Positions 7,733 to 14,038 of a DNA stretch of 19,570 nt are shown here, piece after piece. The notes beneath the pieces were generated by a model. The model had not been told where the DNA came from, searched no databases, and saw only the letters and a list, made by a program, of their open reading frames with translations. The number at the start of each line of letters is the position of its first letter. Position 1 is the first letter of the stretch. The translations under genes were made by a program, and so were the position numbers. Source of the stretch: an uncultured Eubacteriales bacterium. GTDB lineage: Bacteria > Bacillota > Clostridia > Oscillospirales > Butyricicoccaceae. The stretch covers positions 1-19,570 of the forward strand of contig CAKTWY010000021.1 in assembly GCA_934630445.1 (NCBI GenBank), read 5' to 3'.

Positions 7733-8884
7733 TTGCGCCGCCGTATTCTGAGCATTTTGCTCGTTGTCTTTCTTTTTTGCTCGGGCGCTTACATTCTTGC
7801 CGCGCGCGCCGGTTCAGCCGGCGACCCGCTGATCACGCTGAGCTATCTGACAGAGCAGTTCCTGCCGGGCATTTTTGAAAAGGCCGGCACGCGTGCACAG
7901 GAACTCCTCGCCCCGATCTACGCTCCGTTTCTGCAAAAAGTGGAGGAGCAGGAGGCGGCCGCCGAGTCAGGCGCGCAAAGTGCCGCTATAGCGAACGCGA
8001 TCTCCGACAAGGTGATCGAAAAACTCAAGGCGCGCGGCATTGATCTCACATCTGCCGGCTTCTCAGCCGTCACGCTCAAAAAAGGGCAGATCATCGGCGG
8101 CGATCCCGGCGCGGGCATCGTTTTCCGCTCCGGCTCAGGTCAGGTCACCGGCGGGCCCGTAATCGACATCACAGCCGGAGCCGAGCGCGCCGCCGGGAGC
8201 GCGGCGGGCGTGAATATCTATTATATGATCCCCTCTTCCGGCGCAGGAATCACAGTCACCTCTGACACAGCTGTTGTCTCCGTCGGCGGGCCGTATGCCG
8301 TCTCGGGCGCATACAGCGCCAAATATCTCAAATATGCAGAGGCGCTCAAAACGCTCGGCCTCATGAAAGGCACAGATAAGGGCACGTTTGACCTCGAGCG
8401 CCCCGCTACGCGCGCGGAAGCGCTTGTGATGCTCATCCGCCTGCTGGGTGAAGAAGAGCAGGCGCTCGCCTGCACGGCTGAAAACCCTTATGCTGACGCC
8501 CGCGGGTGGATGGACCGCTACGTCGCTTACGCGCACGAAAAAGGCTATACGAACGGCACCTCGCCCACCGCCTTTTCTCCCCAGCTGGACGTGAGACAGG
8601 ATGATTATTACACCTTTCTCCTGCGCGCGCTCGGCTACAGCGACGCTGCGGGCGACTTCAGCTGGAAAAGCGCGTCGACTGACGCTGTAGCGCGCGGCAT
8701 CGTGTCGGAAGAAGAGCGCAGCCTTATCGCATCCGCGCCGTTTCTGCGCGATCAGATGGCGCTTTTGTCTTACCGCGCGCTTTCCGCTGCACTTAAAAAC
8801 GGTTCCGGCGTGCTGGCGCAGGCGCTGATTGAAAAGGATATCTTTTCCGCAGAGACGTTCGCAGCGGTCTATACGCTGCCGTAA
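7733..8884 (+). CDS. Secreted protein with three SLH domains and an N-terminal beta-rich module
   Basis: Predicted cell-surface protein of 383 residues. The start is a TTG at 7733 with GGAGG seven bases upstream; I see no in-frame ATG or GTG with a comparable site. A signal peptide follows at once: basic RRR, then a hydrophobic ILSILLVVFLFCSGAYILAA ending near residue 25. Residues 30-110 are mixed helical and charged. Residues about 113-188 form a glycine- and valine-rich module (KKGQIIGGDPGAGIVFRSGS to TSDTAVVSVGGPY). Three SLH repeats fill the rest: about 196-245 (YAEALKTLGLMKGT with RPATRAEALVMLIRLL), about 250-303 (WMDRYVAYAHEKGYTNG) and a more divergent one at about 310-370. SLH domains bind pyruvylated secondary wall polymers. 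It probably shares the thioesterase promoter and ends at a strong terminator. The module's role is unknown. Confidence 0.9.
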   Translation: MRRRILSILLVVFLFCSGAYILAARAGSAGDPLITLSYLTEQFLPGIFEKAGTRAQELLAPIYAPFLQKVEEQEAAAESGAQSAAIANAISDKVIEKLKARGIDLTSAGFSAVTLKKGQIIGGDPGAGIVFRSGSGQVTGGPVIDITAGAERAAGSAAGVNIYYMIPSSGAGITVTSDTAVVSVGGPYAVSGAYSAKYLKYAEALKTLGLMKGTDKGTFDLERPATRAEALVMLIRLLGEEEQALACTAENPYADARGWMDRYVAYAHEKGYTNGTSPTAFSPQLDVRQDDYYTFLLRALGYSDAAGDFSWKSASTDAVARGIVSEEERSLIASAPFLRDQMALLSYRALSAALKNGSGVLAQALIEKDIFSAETFAAVYTLP

Positions 8885-8925
8885 CAGCGCATTCTGACCC
8901 ATCTGCATACACTCCAGACTGTCAC

Positions 8926-8960
8926 AAAGAACAGCCTCCTGCCGGGGCTGTTCTTTCTTT
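8926..8960 (+). terminator. Intrinsic terminator after the SLH gene
   Basis: Perfect 11-bp inverted repeat, arms AAAGAACAGCC (8926-8936) and GGCTGTTCTTT (8946-8956), with a 9-base loop, followed by CTTTATCTTTG. Confidence 0.87.
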
Positions 8961-8990
8961 ATCTTTGTTTTGGACAACGAACACCTGAAA

Positions 8991-9050
8991 ACGCCTTCGC
9001 ATAAGATGCAGGGACCGGGAAATCCGGCCCCTGTTTCCCCTTTGCGGCGT
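8991..9050 (+). other. Possible folded RNA element between the SLH gene and the small peptide gene
   Basis: Nested complementarity seen by eye. An outer stem pairs ACGCC (8991-8995) with GGCGT (9046-9050) and GCA (8999-9001) with TGC (9043-9045). An inner hairpin pairs CAGGG (9009-9013) with CCCTG (9029-9033) and CCGG (9015-9018) with CCGG (9024-9027) around a GAAAT loop, with one A-C mismatch. It lies in the 238-base gap after the SLH gene, beyond its terminator. I see no SigA promoter before it and no known class that it matches. Confidence 0.28.
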
Positions 9051-9122
9051 GAAAAAAGCGTCAGTCACCTTTTTGAAACCACTGCATAGGATGAAGCAGA
9101 AAAATTTAAGGAGGTAACCTTC

Positions 9123-9251
9123 ATGTTTAACTGCGGTTCTGGCTTATTTGGACTTGGTGACGATTGGCTTCTCTGGCTCATTATCATCCTTGCTATCCTC
9201 TTCTTCTTCTGCAACTGCAGCTGCAGAACTGAGTGCTGCTGCGAGCGCTAA
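9123..9251 (+). CDS. 42-residue cysteine-rich single-pass membrane peptide
   Basis: Very short gene with strong translation signals: AAGGAGG at 9108-9114, eight bases before the ATG at 9123, stop TAA at 9249-9251. The protein has a short start (MFNCGSGLFGLGDD), one hydrophobic segment (WLLWLIIILAILFFF, residues 15-29) and a tail with CNCSC and ECCCE. Seven of 42 residues are cysteine, six of them in the last 13. A strong terminator follows 27 bases after the stop, so this is a complete transcription unit. A CATAGGATG at 9085-9093, with ACC 16 bases upstream, resembles a SigK mother-cell promoter with one -10 mismatch; I see no good SigA promoter. Short cysteine- or glycine-rich membrane peptides are known from sporulating Firmicutes (for example the YjcZ type), but I cannot assign this one to a family. 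Function unknown. Confidence 0.75.
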   Translation: MFNCGSGLFGLGDDWLLWLIIILAILFFFCNCSCRTECCCER

Positions 9252-9277
9252 AGCATCTTTTGCCCAACGTAAATATG

Positions 9278-9320
9278 AAAGGCCGGGCCCGGCGGATGAT
9301 TCCGCCGGGTCCGGCCTTTT
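9278..9320 (+). terminator. Intrinsic terminator after the small membrane peptide gene
   Basis: Long hairpin: AAAGGCCGGGCCCGGCGG (9278-9295), loop ATGATT, CCGCCGGGTCCGGCCTTT (9302-9319), one mismatch, followed by TTTC. On the minus strand the T run is short, so it may also help stop transcription from the other side. Confidence 0.85.
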
Positions 9321-9360
9321 TCCTGCAAAACGCAGCTCTCCATATTCCCCCAAACAAACT

Positions 9361-9390
9361 GCGGGCGCGCTGCTTTTGCAGCGCGCCCGC
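9361..9390 (-). terminator. Hairpin terminator after groEL
   Basis: Perfect 13-bp inverted repeat, GCGGGCGCGCTGC (9361-9373) and GCAGCGCGCCCGC (9378-9390) with a 4-base loop, 15 bases past the groEL stop. On the minus strand it is followed by AGTTTGTTTGG, a weak T tract, so termination may be partial or may be aided by the next hairpin. Confidence 0.7.
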
Positions 9391-9405
9391 CCGAGCATTC
9401 TTCGA

Positions 9406-11040
9406 TTAATACATGCCGCCCATGCCGCCCATATCAGGCGCCGGAGCTGCCGGAGGCGTAGGCTCCTTCTTATCCGCAACAAGCGACTCGGTCGTGAGGA
9501 TCATCGCCGCGATGGAAGATGCGTTCTGCAGCGCGGAACGGTTGACCTTCGTCGGGTCGACAATGCCCGCCTTGATCATATCGCCGTAAGTCTCGCTCGC
9601 AGCGTCAAAGCCGTAGCCGACCTTGCGGCTGGACTTGATCTTCTCAAACACGACGGAACCGTCGATACCAGCGTTGGAAGCGATCTGGCGAACAGGCTCT
9701 TCAAGCGCCTTCATGACGATGCGCACGCCGGTCTTCTCATCGCCTTCGACCTTGGCGACAAGCTTCTCCACCGCAGGGATCGCGTTGACATACGCAACGC
9801 CGCCACCGGCCACAATGCCCTCTTCGACAGCCGCGCGGGTCGCGTTGAGCGCGTCTTCGATTCTGAGCTTCTTCTCTTTCATCTCGGTCTCTGTCGCGGC
9901 ACCGACCTTGATGACCGCAACGCCGCCGGAAAGCTTCGCCAGGCGCTCCTGCAGCTTCTCACGGTCGAAATCGGACGTGGTGGTCTCGATCTGCGCGCGG
10001 ATCTGGGCAACTCTGTCCTTGATCTCCTTGCTGTCGCCCTTGCCGTTGACGATGATGGTATTCTCCTTCGTGACCTTTACCTGACCGGCGCGGCCGAGCA
10101 TGTCGATCGTCGTTTCCTTAAGCTCGAGGCCGAGCTCTTCGGAAATAACCGAACCGCCGGTAAGGATCGCGATATCCTTGAGCATTTCCTTGCGTCTGTC
10201 GCCGAAGCCAGGCGCTTTGACCGCCACGCAGATGAACGTGCCGCGCAGACGGTTGACAATGAGGGTCGAAAGCGCTTCGCCTTCCACATCCTCAGCGATG
10301 ATGAGAAGCTTCTTGCCGCCCTGCACAACCTGCTCGAGAAGCGGGAGGATCTCCTGGATGTTGGAAATCTTTTTGTCGCAGATGAGGATGTAAGCGTCGT
10401 CAAGAACCGCTTCCATCTTCTCGGTGTCAGTCACCATGTACGGGGTGATATAGCCGCGGTCAAACTGCATGCCTTCGACGACCTCGCTGTAGGTCTCCGC
10501 CGTCTTGGACTCTTCAACCGTAATAACGCCGTCGGCGGAAACCTTGCCCATCGCGTCCGCGATCAGCTCGCCGATCGTGTCGTCGCCGGAGGAAACGGCC
10601 GCAACACGCGCGATATCGTTCGGGCCGGAAATCTTCTGCGAATTCTGTGCAATCGCTTCGACAGCGGTGTCAACCGCCTTCGCGATACCCTTTTTGATGA
10701 CCATCGGATTCGCGCCCGCAGCGACATTGCGCATCCCTTCGCGTACAAACGCCTGCGCAAGGAGGGTCGCGGTCGTGGTGCCGTCGCCGGCGATGTCGTT
10801 GGTCTTGGTGGCAACTTCTTTGATCAGCGCCGCGCCCATATTTTCAAACGCGTTGTCCAGCTCGATATCCTTGGCGATGGTAACACCGTCGTTCGTGATC
10901 AGCGGGCTGCCGAACTTCTTATCGAGAACGACGTTTCTGCCCTTGGGGCCGAGCGTAACCTTAACTGTATCTGCAAGCTTATTGACGCCGCGCTCAAGCG
11001 CGCGTCTGGCTTCTTCACCGAAAATAATTTCTTTGGCCAT
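9406..11040 (-). CDS. groEL: Chaperonin GroEL (Hsp60)
   Basis: ATP-driven folding chaperonin of 544 residues, full length. The N-terminus MAKEIIFGEEARRALERGV, the nucleotide-binding stretches KVTLGPKGRNVVLDKKFG and AGDGTTTATLLAQA, the apical-domain region EGMQFDRGYITPYM, and GGGVAYVNAIPA are all typical. The chain ends in the usual flexible GGM-type tail (PDMGGMGGMY). The ATG at 11040 follows GGGAGGAA. It lies 29 bases after groES and is transcribed with it from the CIRCE-controlled promoter. Only one groEL is seen here and nothing in it is unusual. Confidence 0.99.
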   Translation of the reverse strand: MAKEIIFGEEARRALERGVNKLADTVKVTLGPKGRNVVLDKKFGSPLITNDGVTIAKDIELDNAFENMGAALIKEVATKTNDIAGDGTTTATLLAQAFVREGMRNVAAGANPMVIKKGIAKAVDTAVEAIAQNSQKISGPNDIARVAAVSSGDDTIGELIADAMGKVSADGVITVEESKTAETYSEVVEGMQFDRGYITPYMVTDTEKMEAVLDDAYILICDKKISNIQEILPLLEQVVQGGKKLLIIAEDVEGEALSTLIVNRLRGTFICVAVKAPGFGDRRKEMLKDIAILTGGSVISEELGLELKETTIDMLGRAGQVKVTKENTIIVNGKGDSKEIKDRVAQIRAQIETTTSDFDREKLQERLAKLSGGVAVIKVGAATETEMKEKKLRIEDALNATRAAVEEGIVAGGGVAYVNAIPAVEKLVAKVEGDEKTGVRIVMKALEEPVRQIASNAGIDGSVVFEKIKSSRKVGYGFDAASETYGDMIKAGIVDPTKVNRSALQNASSIAAMILTTESLVADKKEPTPPAAPAPDMGGMGGMY

Positions 11041-11069
11041 AATGTGAGTTCCTCCCTAATCGTTTTAAT

Positions 11070-11354
11070 TTAGTCGACAACTGCCAGAATATCGCCCTGG
11101 CGCACAATGATGAGTTCTTCGCCGTCAATCTTGACTTCGGTGCCGGAATATTTGCTGGTGATCACGCGCTCGCCCACCTTAACCTGCATGACGACTTCCT
11201 TACCGTCGACAACACCGCCGGGACCGACCGCAACAACTTCCGCTACCTGCGGCTTTTCCTTTGCCGAGCCGGCAAGAATGATGCCGCTTTTCGTGGTCTC
11301 TTCGGCCTGCACCATTTTAATAACCACTCTGTCAGATAAGGGTTTTAACTTCAT
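11070..11354 (-). CDS. groES: Co-chaperonin GroES (Hsp10)
   Basis: Ten-kilodalton lid of the GroEL cage, 94 residues, normal length. The sequence starts MKLKPLSDRVVIKMVQAEE, followed by the mobile loop region TTKSGIILAGSAKEKPQ, with its IIL hydrophobic contact to GroEL, and AEVVAVGPGG. It ends with KYSGTEVKIDGEELIIVRQ and DILAVVD. The ATG at 11354 follows AGGAGG at ideal distance. It is first gene of the groES-groEL operon, with a SigA promoter and a perfect CIRCE operator within 110 bases upstream, so HrcA repression and heat induction are expected. Confidence 0.99.
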   Translation of the reverse strand: MKLKPLSDRVVIKMVQAEETTKSGIILAGSAKEKPQVAEVVAVGPGGVVDGKEVVMQVKVGERVITSKYSGTEVKIDGEELIIVRQGDILAVVD

Positions 11355-11393
11355 AGTATTGCCTCCTAAAATATTTTAATCAATTCCAGTGTC

Positions 11394-11420
11394 TTAGCAC
11401 TCATCTTTCAAGAGTGCTAA
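11394..11420 (-). promoter_or_regulatory. CIRCE operator (HrcA binding site) of groESL
   Basis: Exact consensus inverted repeat: TTAGCACTC (11394-11402), 9-base spacer, GAGTGCTAA (11412-11420). It lies just downstream of the -10 box, where bound HrcA would block transcription. hrcA itself is not in the window. Confidence 0.98.
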
Positions 11421-11431
11421 CCGCAGTTACT

Positions 11432-11460
11432 ATAATAAAACATTCTTTCCAAAAAGGCAA
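11432..11460 (-). promoter_or_regulatory. SigA promoter of groES-groEL
   Basis: Minus strand TTGCCT (11460-11455), 17-bp spacer, TATTAT (11437-11432). The start near 11425 would fall at the edge of the CIRCE element. The next 155 bases (11461-11615) are AT-rich and I see no gene or site in them. Confidence 0.75.
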
Positions 11461-11615
11461 GGGGGAAGTACAAAAAAATTTAAAACAAATTGTAAACAAA
11501 TGGCATATTTTATTTTGCATCCCAGCAACACAAAATAACTGCAAATCCAGCTATAAACCCGTCATTTTTATCACTTTTCATTGTTTTTATATGGATCCGG
11601 CATTCTTTGCCCGCA

Positions 11616-11666
11616 TAAAAAATGCGCGCGGCGCAGCGAAAAAATCCGCCGCGCCGCGCGCGCATT
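11616..11666 (-). terminator. Intrinsic terminator after the aminotransferase gene
   Basis: GC-rich hairpin with arms at 11651-11666 and 11621-11634 (14 pairs with a 2-base bulge). On the minus strand it runs into a T6 stretch (11622-11617). It is 29 bases past the aminotransferase stop and separates that unit from groESL. Confidence 0.83.
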
Positions 11667-11694
11667 CTCTTTTAGCGCTCGCCGCTGCTGTGTG

Positions 11695-12858
11695 TCAGCG
11701 CAGGATACCGCTCTCTCCAATGCGCCTGCATGCTTCCCGCATGCGTTCCGGCGGCACAACCAGCGCAAAACGCACATATCGCTGTCCAAGCTCCCCGAAG
11801 CTCTCACCCGGCACGCAGATGACGCCGGTGCGCTCCATCAGCTCCAGCACAAAGTGCGCGTAAGAGTCGAAGCGGTCGGGTATTTTCGCCCACGTGAACA
11901 TCGTGGCCTTTGCATCCGGCACATTCCAGCCAACGGAGCGAAGCCCGCCGCACAGCGCGTCGCGCCGCTTGCGGTAGCCGTCGCGGTTGCGGCGCACGAT
12001 GTCCTGCGGCCCGTCGAGCGCCGCGATCGCACCCACCTGCGCCGGATAGAACATACCATAGTCAAACTGCGAGCGAAACGCCCTGAAGGCGCTGATCATC
12101 TTCTCGTTTCCAAGTGCGAAGGACACGCGCATACCGGTGAGATTATACGACTTCGACAGGGAGTTGAACTCGATGCCGACGTCCATCGCCCCCGGTACTG
12201 CGAGGAAGGACATCCCCGGCTCGCCGTCAAAGACAAGCTCGGAATACGCATTATCGTGCAGCACGATGATATCGTGTTTTTTTGCAAAATGGACAAGGCG
12301 TTCATAAAAATCGTAATCCGCCACTGCGGTCACAGGGTTGTTCGGATAGGATACGACCATGAGCTTCGCCTGATCGGCCACGGCAGGGTCGATCGCGTCA
12401 AAGTCGATCAGATAATCGTTCTCCTCATACAGCGGCAGAAGGCCGATCGTCGCCCCTGTCATCATCGGGCCGAAGGTGAAGATCGGGTAGCCCGGATCCG
12501 GCGCAAGGACGAGATCCCCCTTTCCGCAGAACGGAAAGCCGACGTGCGCGATGCCCTCCTGCGAGCCGTTGACCGACATAATGCACCCATCCGGAAGCTT
12601 GACGCCGTAGCGGCGCTCGTACCAGCGTGCAGCCGCGTGGATCAGCTCCGGCCTGTCGCTGAGGGTGTATTTATAGTTCTCGGCAACGGACGCCGCCTCG
12701 CTCACCGCCTCCATCACATGGCGGTCAGGCGCAAAGTCAGGCGTTCCGACGGACAGATTGATCACATCCATGCCTGCCTTTTGAATCTCACGCTTTTTTT
12801 CATCCAGCTGATTAAAAATGTTTGATTCAACGACCTGCGACTGCTCAATATATTTCAT
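11695..12858 (-). CDS. PLP-dependent aminotransferase, class I/II fold
   Basis: Cytoplasmic fold-type I aminotransferase of 387 residues, a normal family length. The Schiff-base lysine is Lys236 in SLSKSYNLTGMRVSFALG. Other family marks are VINLSVGTPDFAPD near the N-terminus, SVNGSQEGIAH, DPGYPIFTFGPM, the cofactor-binding SYPNNPVTAV, HDNAYSELVFDG, and GESFGELGQRYVRFAL near the end, where an arginine would bind the substrate carboxylate. Clostridial relatives are often labelled LL-diaminopimelate aminotransferase or aspartate/aromatic aminotransferase; the sequence alone does not settle the substrate. The ATG at 12858 follows GGGGAG. The gene lies 74 bases after rplS with a terminator between, and I see no clear promoter of its own, so it may live on read-through from rplS. 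Confidence 0.93.
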   Translation of the reverse strand: MKYIEQSQVVESNIFNQLDEKKREIQKAGMDVINLSVGTPDFAPDRHVMEAVSEAASVAENYKYTLSDRPELIHAAARWYERRYGVKLPDGCIMSVNGSQEGIAHVGFPFCGKGDLVLAPDPGYPIFTFGPMMTGATIGLLPLYEENDYLIDFDAIDPAVADQAKLMVVSYPNNPVTAVADYDFYERLVHFAKKHDIIVLHDNAYSELVFDGEPGMSFLAVPGAMDVGIEFNSLSKSYNLTGMRVSFALGNEKMISAFRAFRSQFDYGMFYPAQVGAIAALDGPQDIVRRNRDGYRKRRDALCGGLRSVGWNVPDAKATMFTWAKIPDRFDSYAHFVLELMERTGVICVPGESFGELGQRYVRFALVVPPERMREACRRIGESGILR

Positions 12859-12887
12859 GCTTTTCTCCCCTTTTGACGCTTACAGAC

Positions 12888-12922
12888 AAAAACGCGGAAG
12901 AACAGCCGTTCTTCCGCGTTTT
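12888..12922 (-). terminator. Intrinsic terminator after rplS
   Basis: Inverted repeat AAAAACGCGGAAGAAC (12888-12903) with GTTCTTCCGCGTTTT (12908-12922), 15 pairs and a small loop. On the minus strand it ends in T5. It begins 10 bases past the rplS stop. Confidence 0.88.
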
Positions 12923-12932
12923 AAGCGAGCCT

Positions 12933-13274
12933 TTAGATGTCTTCCTTGACCTTCGCGGCCTTGCCCACTCTTCCGCGCAGATAATAAAGCTTTGCACGGC
13001 GGACCTTACCTTTTCTCACCGTCTCAAACTTCACAATATTGGGGGAATGGATGGGGAACGTCTTCTCGACGCCGACGCCGTAGGACAAGCGGCGAACGGT
13101 AACTGTCTCGTTGATGCCGCCGAGCTTCCTGGCGATGATCGTGCCTTCAAAAACCTGCACTCTCTCGCGCGAACCTTCCTTAATGTTGGCATGCACCCGT
13201 ACGGTGTTGCCGATCTTCAGATCATCGGGATCTGTTCTGAGCTGCTTTTCCGTTAAAGCTTTGATGAGATCCAT
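12933..13274 (-). CDS. rplS: Large ribosomal subunit protein bL19
   Basis: Ribosomal protein L19, 113 residues, the usual length, at the interface of the 30S and 50S subunits. Typical blocks are GNTVRVHANIKEGSRERVQ, FEGTIIARK, SYGVGVEKTFPIHSPNI and the basic C-terminal KVRRAKLYYLRGRVGKAAK. The ATG at 13274 follows AAAGGAG. It has its own SigA promoter and a leader of about 75 bases that can fold, then a strong terminator. In many Firmicutes rplS follows trmD and rimM; here it stands alone behind the radical-SAM pair. Confidence 0.98.
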   Translation of the reverse strand: MDLIKALTEKQLRTDPDDLKIGNTVRVHANIKEGSRERVQVFEGTIIARKLGGINETVTVRRLSYGVGVEKTFPIHSPNIVKFETVRKGKVRRAKLYYLRGRVGKAAKVKEDI

Positions 13275-13350
13275 ATTCTTCTCCTTTTCGTCATAGACAT
13301 TCGTGCCGCAAGAGCATAAAAGGCGGTAGAGGACTGTCCGTCATACATGC
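13275..13350 (-). promoter_or_regulatory. rplS 5' leader, possible L19 autoregulatory leader
   Basis: Between the promoter and rplS the minus strand can form an inner stem CCGC (13326-13323) with GCGG (13309-13306) and an outer stem GACA (13338-13335) with TGTC (13299-13296), with CTCTA in the internal loop. Firmicutes carry structured leaders in front of rplS. I cannot match this one to that class by eye, so it remains a candidate. Confidence 0.33.
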
Positions 13351-13356
13351 TAAAAT

Positions 13357-13385
13357 ATGATATCACACCTATACACGCATTGCAA
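13357..13385 (-). promoter_or_regulatory. SigA promoter of rplS
   Basis: Minus strand TTGCAA (13385-13380), 17-bp spacer, TATCAT (13362-13357). It lies immediately after the stop of the DUF2344 gene, and no terminator is seen between the two. Confidence 0.78.
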
Positions 13386-13390
13386 GTATT

Positions 13391-14038
13391 TTATCGAAAT
13401 TTCTCCATTTTTTCGTTAAACACGGCGGTACGGTGATAGTTTGTATATAAAATGCTCGCATCCGGCAATTTTTCACGGATGACACCGGTGATATACTCCG
13501 GGTTCAGATTGACGTTGCCCGCGGCGACGAGTGCACGGATACGTGTGGTATCCCCCTCCTGCACGGCGGAAAGCGATTTGATAAACTCGTTGATATCAAC
13601 CTCTTTTTCCCCGCGCTTGGAGCGCTTCACGATCATCTGCGGCCCGTTCAGGAAAAGCCCTGCCGCACTCCCGGCGTCAAGCCCGTATGCCTCGATGCAG
13701 ATCTCATATTCCGCATATGCAATATCGCGCACCGGCATTTCCGGCTGATAGATTTCAAGCGCACGGATCCCCGCGGGAAAGGCGGCGTTCAGGCGCTGCA
13801 CTGCGTCCGGCGGAATCTCATCCGTCGTGAACTGGAAGTCCATCAGCTCGTACTCCCCAGAAAAGCCGGTCGGCAGCGGCAGAAGGATGGAAATATACGC
13901 GTGCGGATTAAACCCCTCCGTATACCACACCGGAAGACCCGCGCGCGCAATGGAGCGCTGAATCAGGTTCATCAGGTCGAGATGGGAGATATAGCGCGCG
14001 GCAAGCATTTTTTCAAATTTCAGGCGTGCTTTAAACAT
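13391..14038 (-). CDS. TIGR03936-family radical-SAM-linked protein (DUF2344)
   Basis: Cytoplasmic protein of 215 residues, typical for the family. The start FKARLKFEKMLAARYISHLD and the block VWYTEGFNPHAYISILLPLP are characteristic. The family is found beside, or fused to, the TIGR03960 radical-SAM protein, and its biochemical role is not established to my knowledge. The ATG at 14038 overlaps the last 8 bases of the upstream gene, with GGGGGAG just before it, so the two are likely translationally coupled and work together. In other Clostridia I know this pair to be followed by rng and rplU; here rplS follows instead. There is no sign of truncation. Confidence 0.92.
   Translation of the reverse strand: MFKARLKFEKMLAARYISHLDLMNLIQRSIARAGLPVWYTEGFNPHAYISILLPLPTGFSGEYELMDFQFTTDEIPPDAVQRLNAAFPAGIRALEIYQPEMPVRDIAYAEYEICIEAYGLDAGSAAGLFLNGPQMIVKRSKRGEKEVDINEFIKSLSAVQEGDTTRIRALVAAGNVNLNPEYITGVIREKLPDASILYTNYHRTAVFNEKMEKFR

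Noticed and set aside
9148..11073. A 641-codon open frame on the plus strand, antisense to groEL, beginning inside the small peptide gene
   Set aside because: It is a composition shadow of groEL and crosses two terminators. No ribosome binding site or domain supports it.
11581..12825. A 414-codon open frame on the plus strand, antisense to the aminotransferase
   Set aside because: It begins before the aminotransferase terminator and has no domain. The minus-strand protein is certain.
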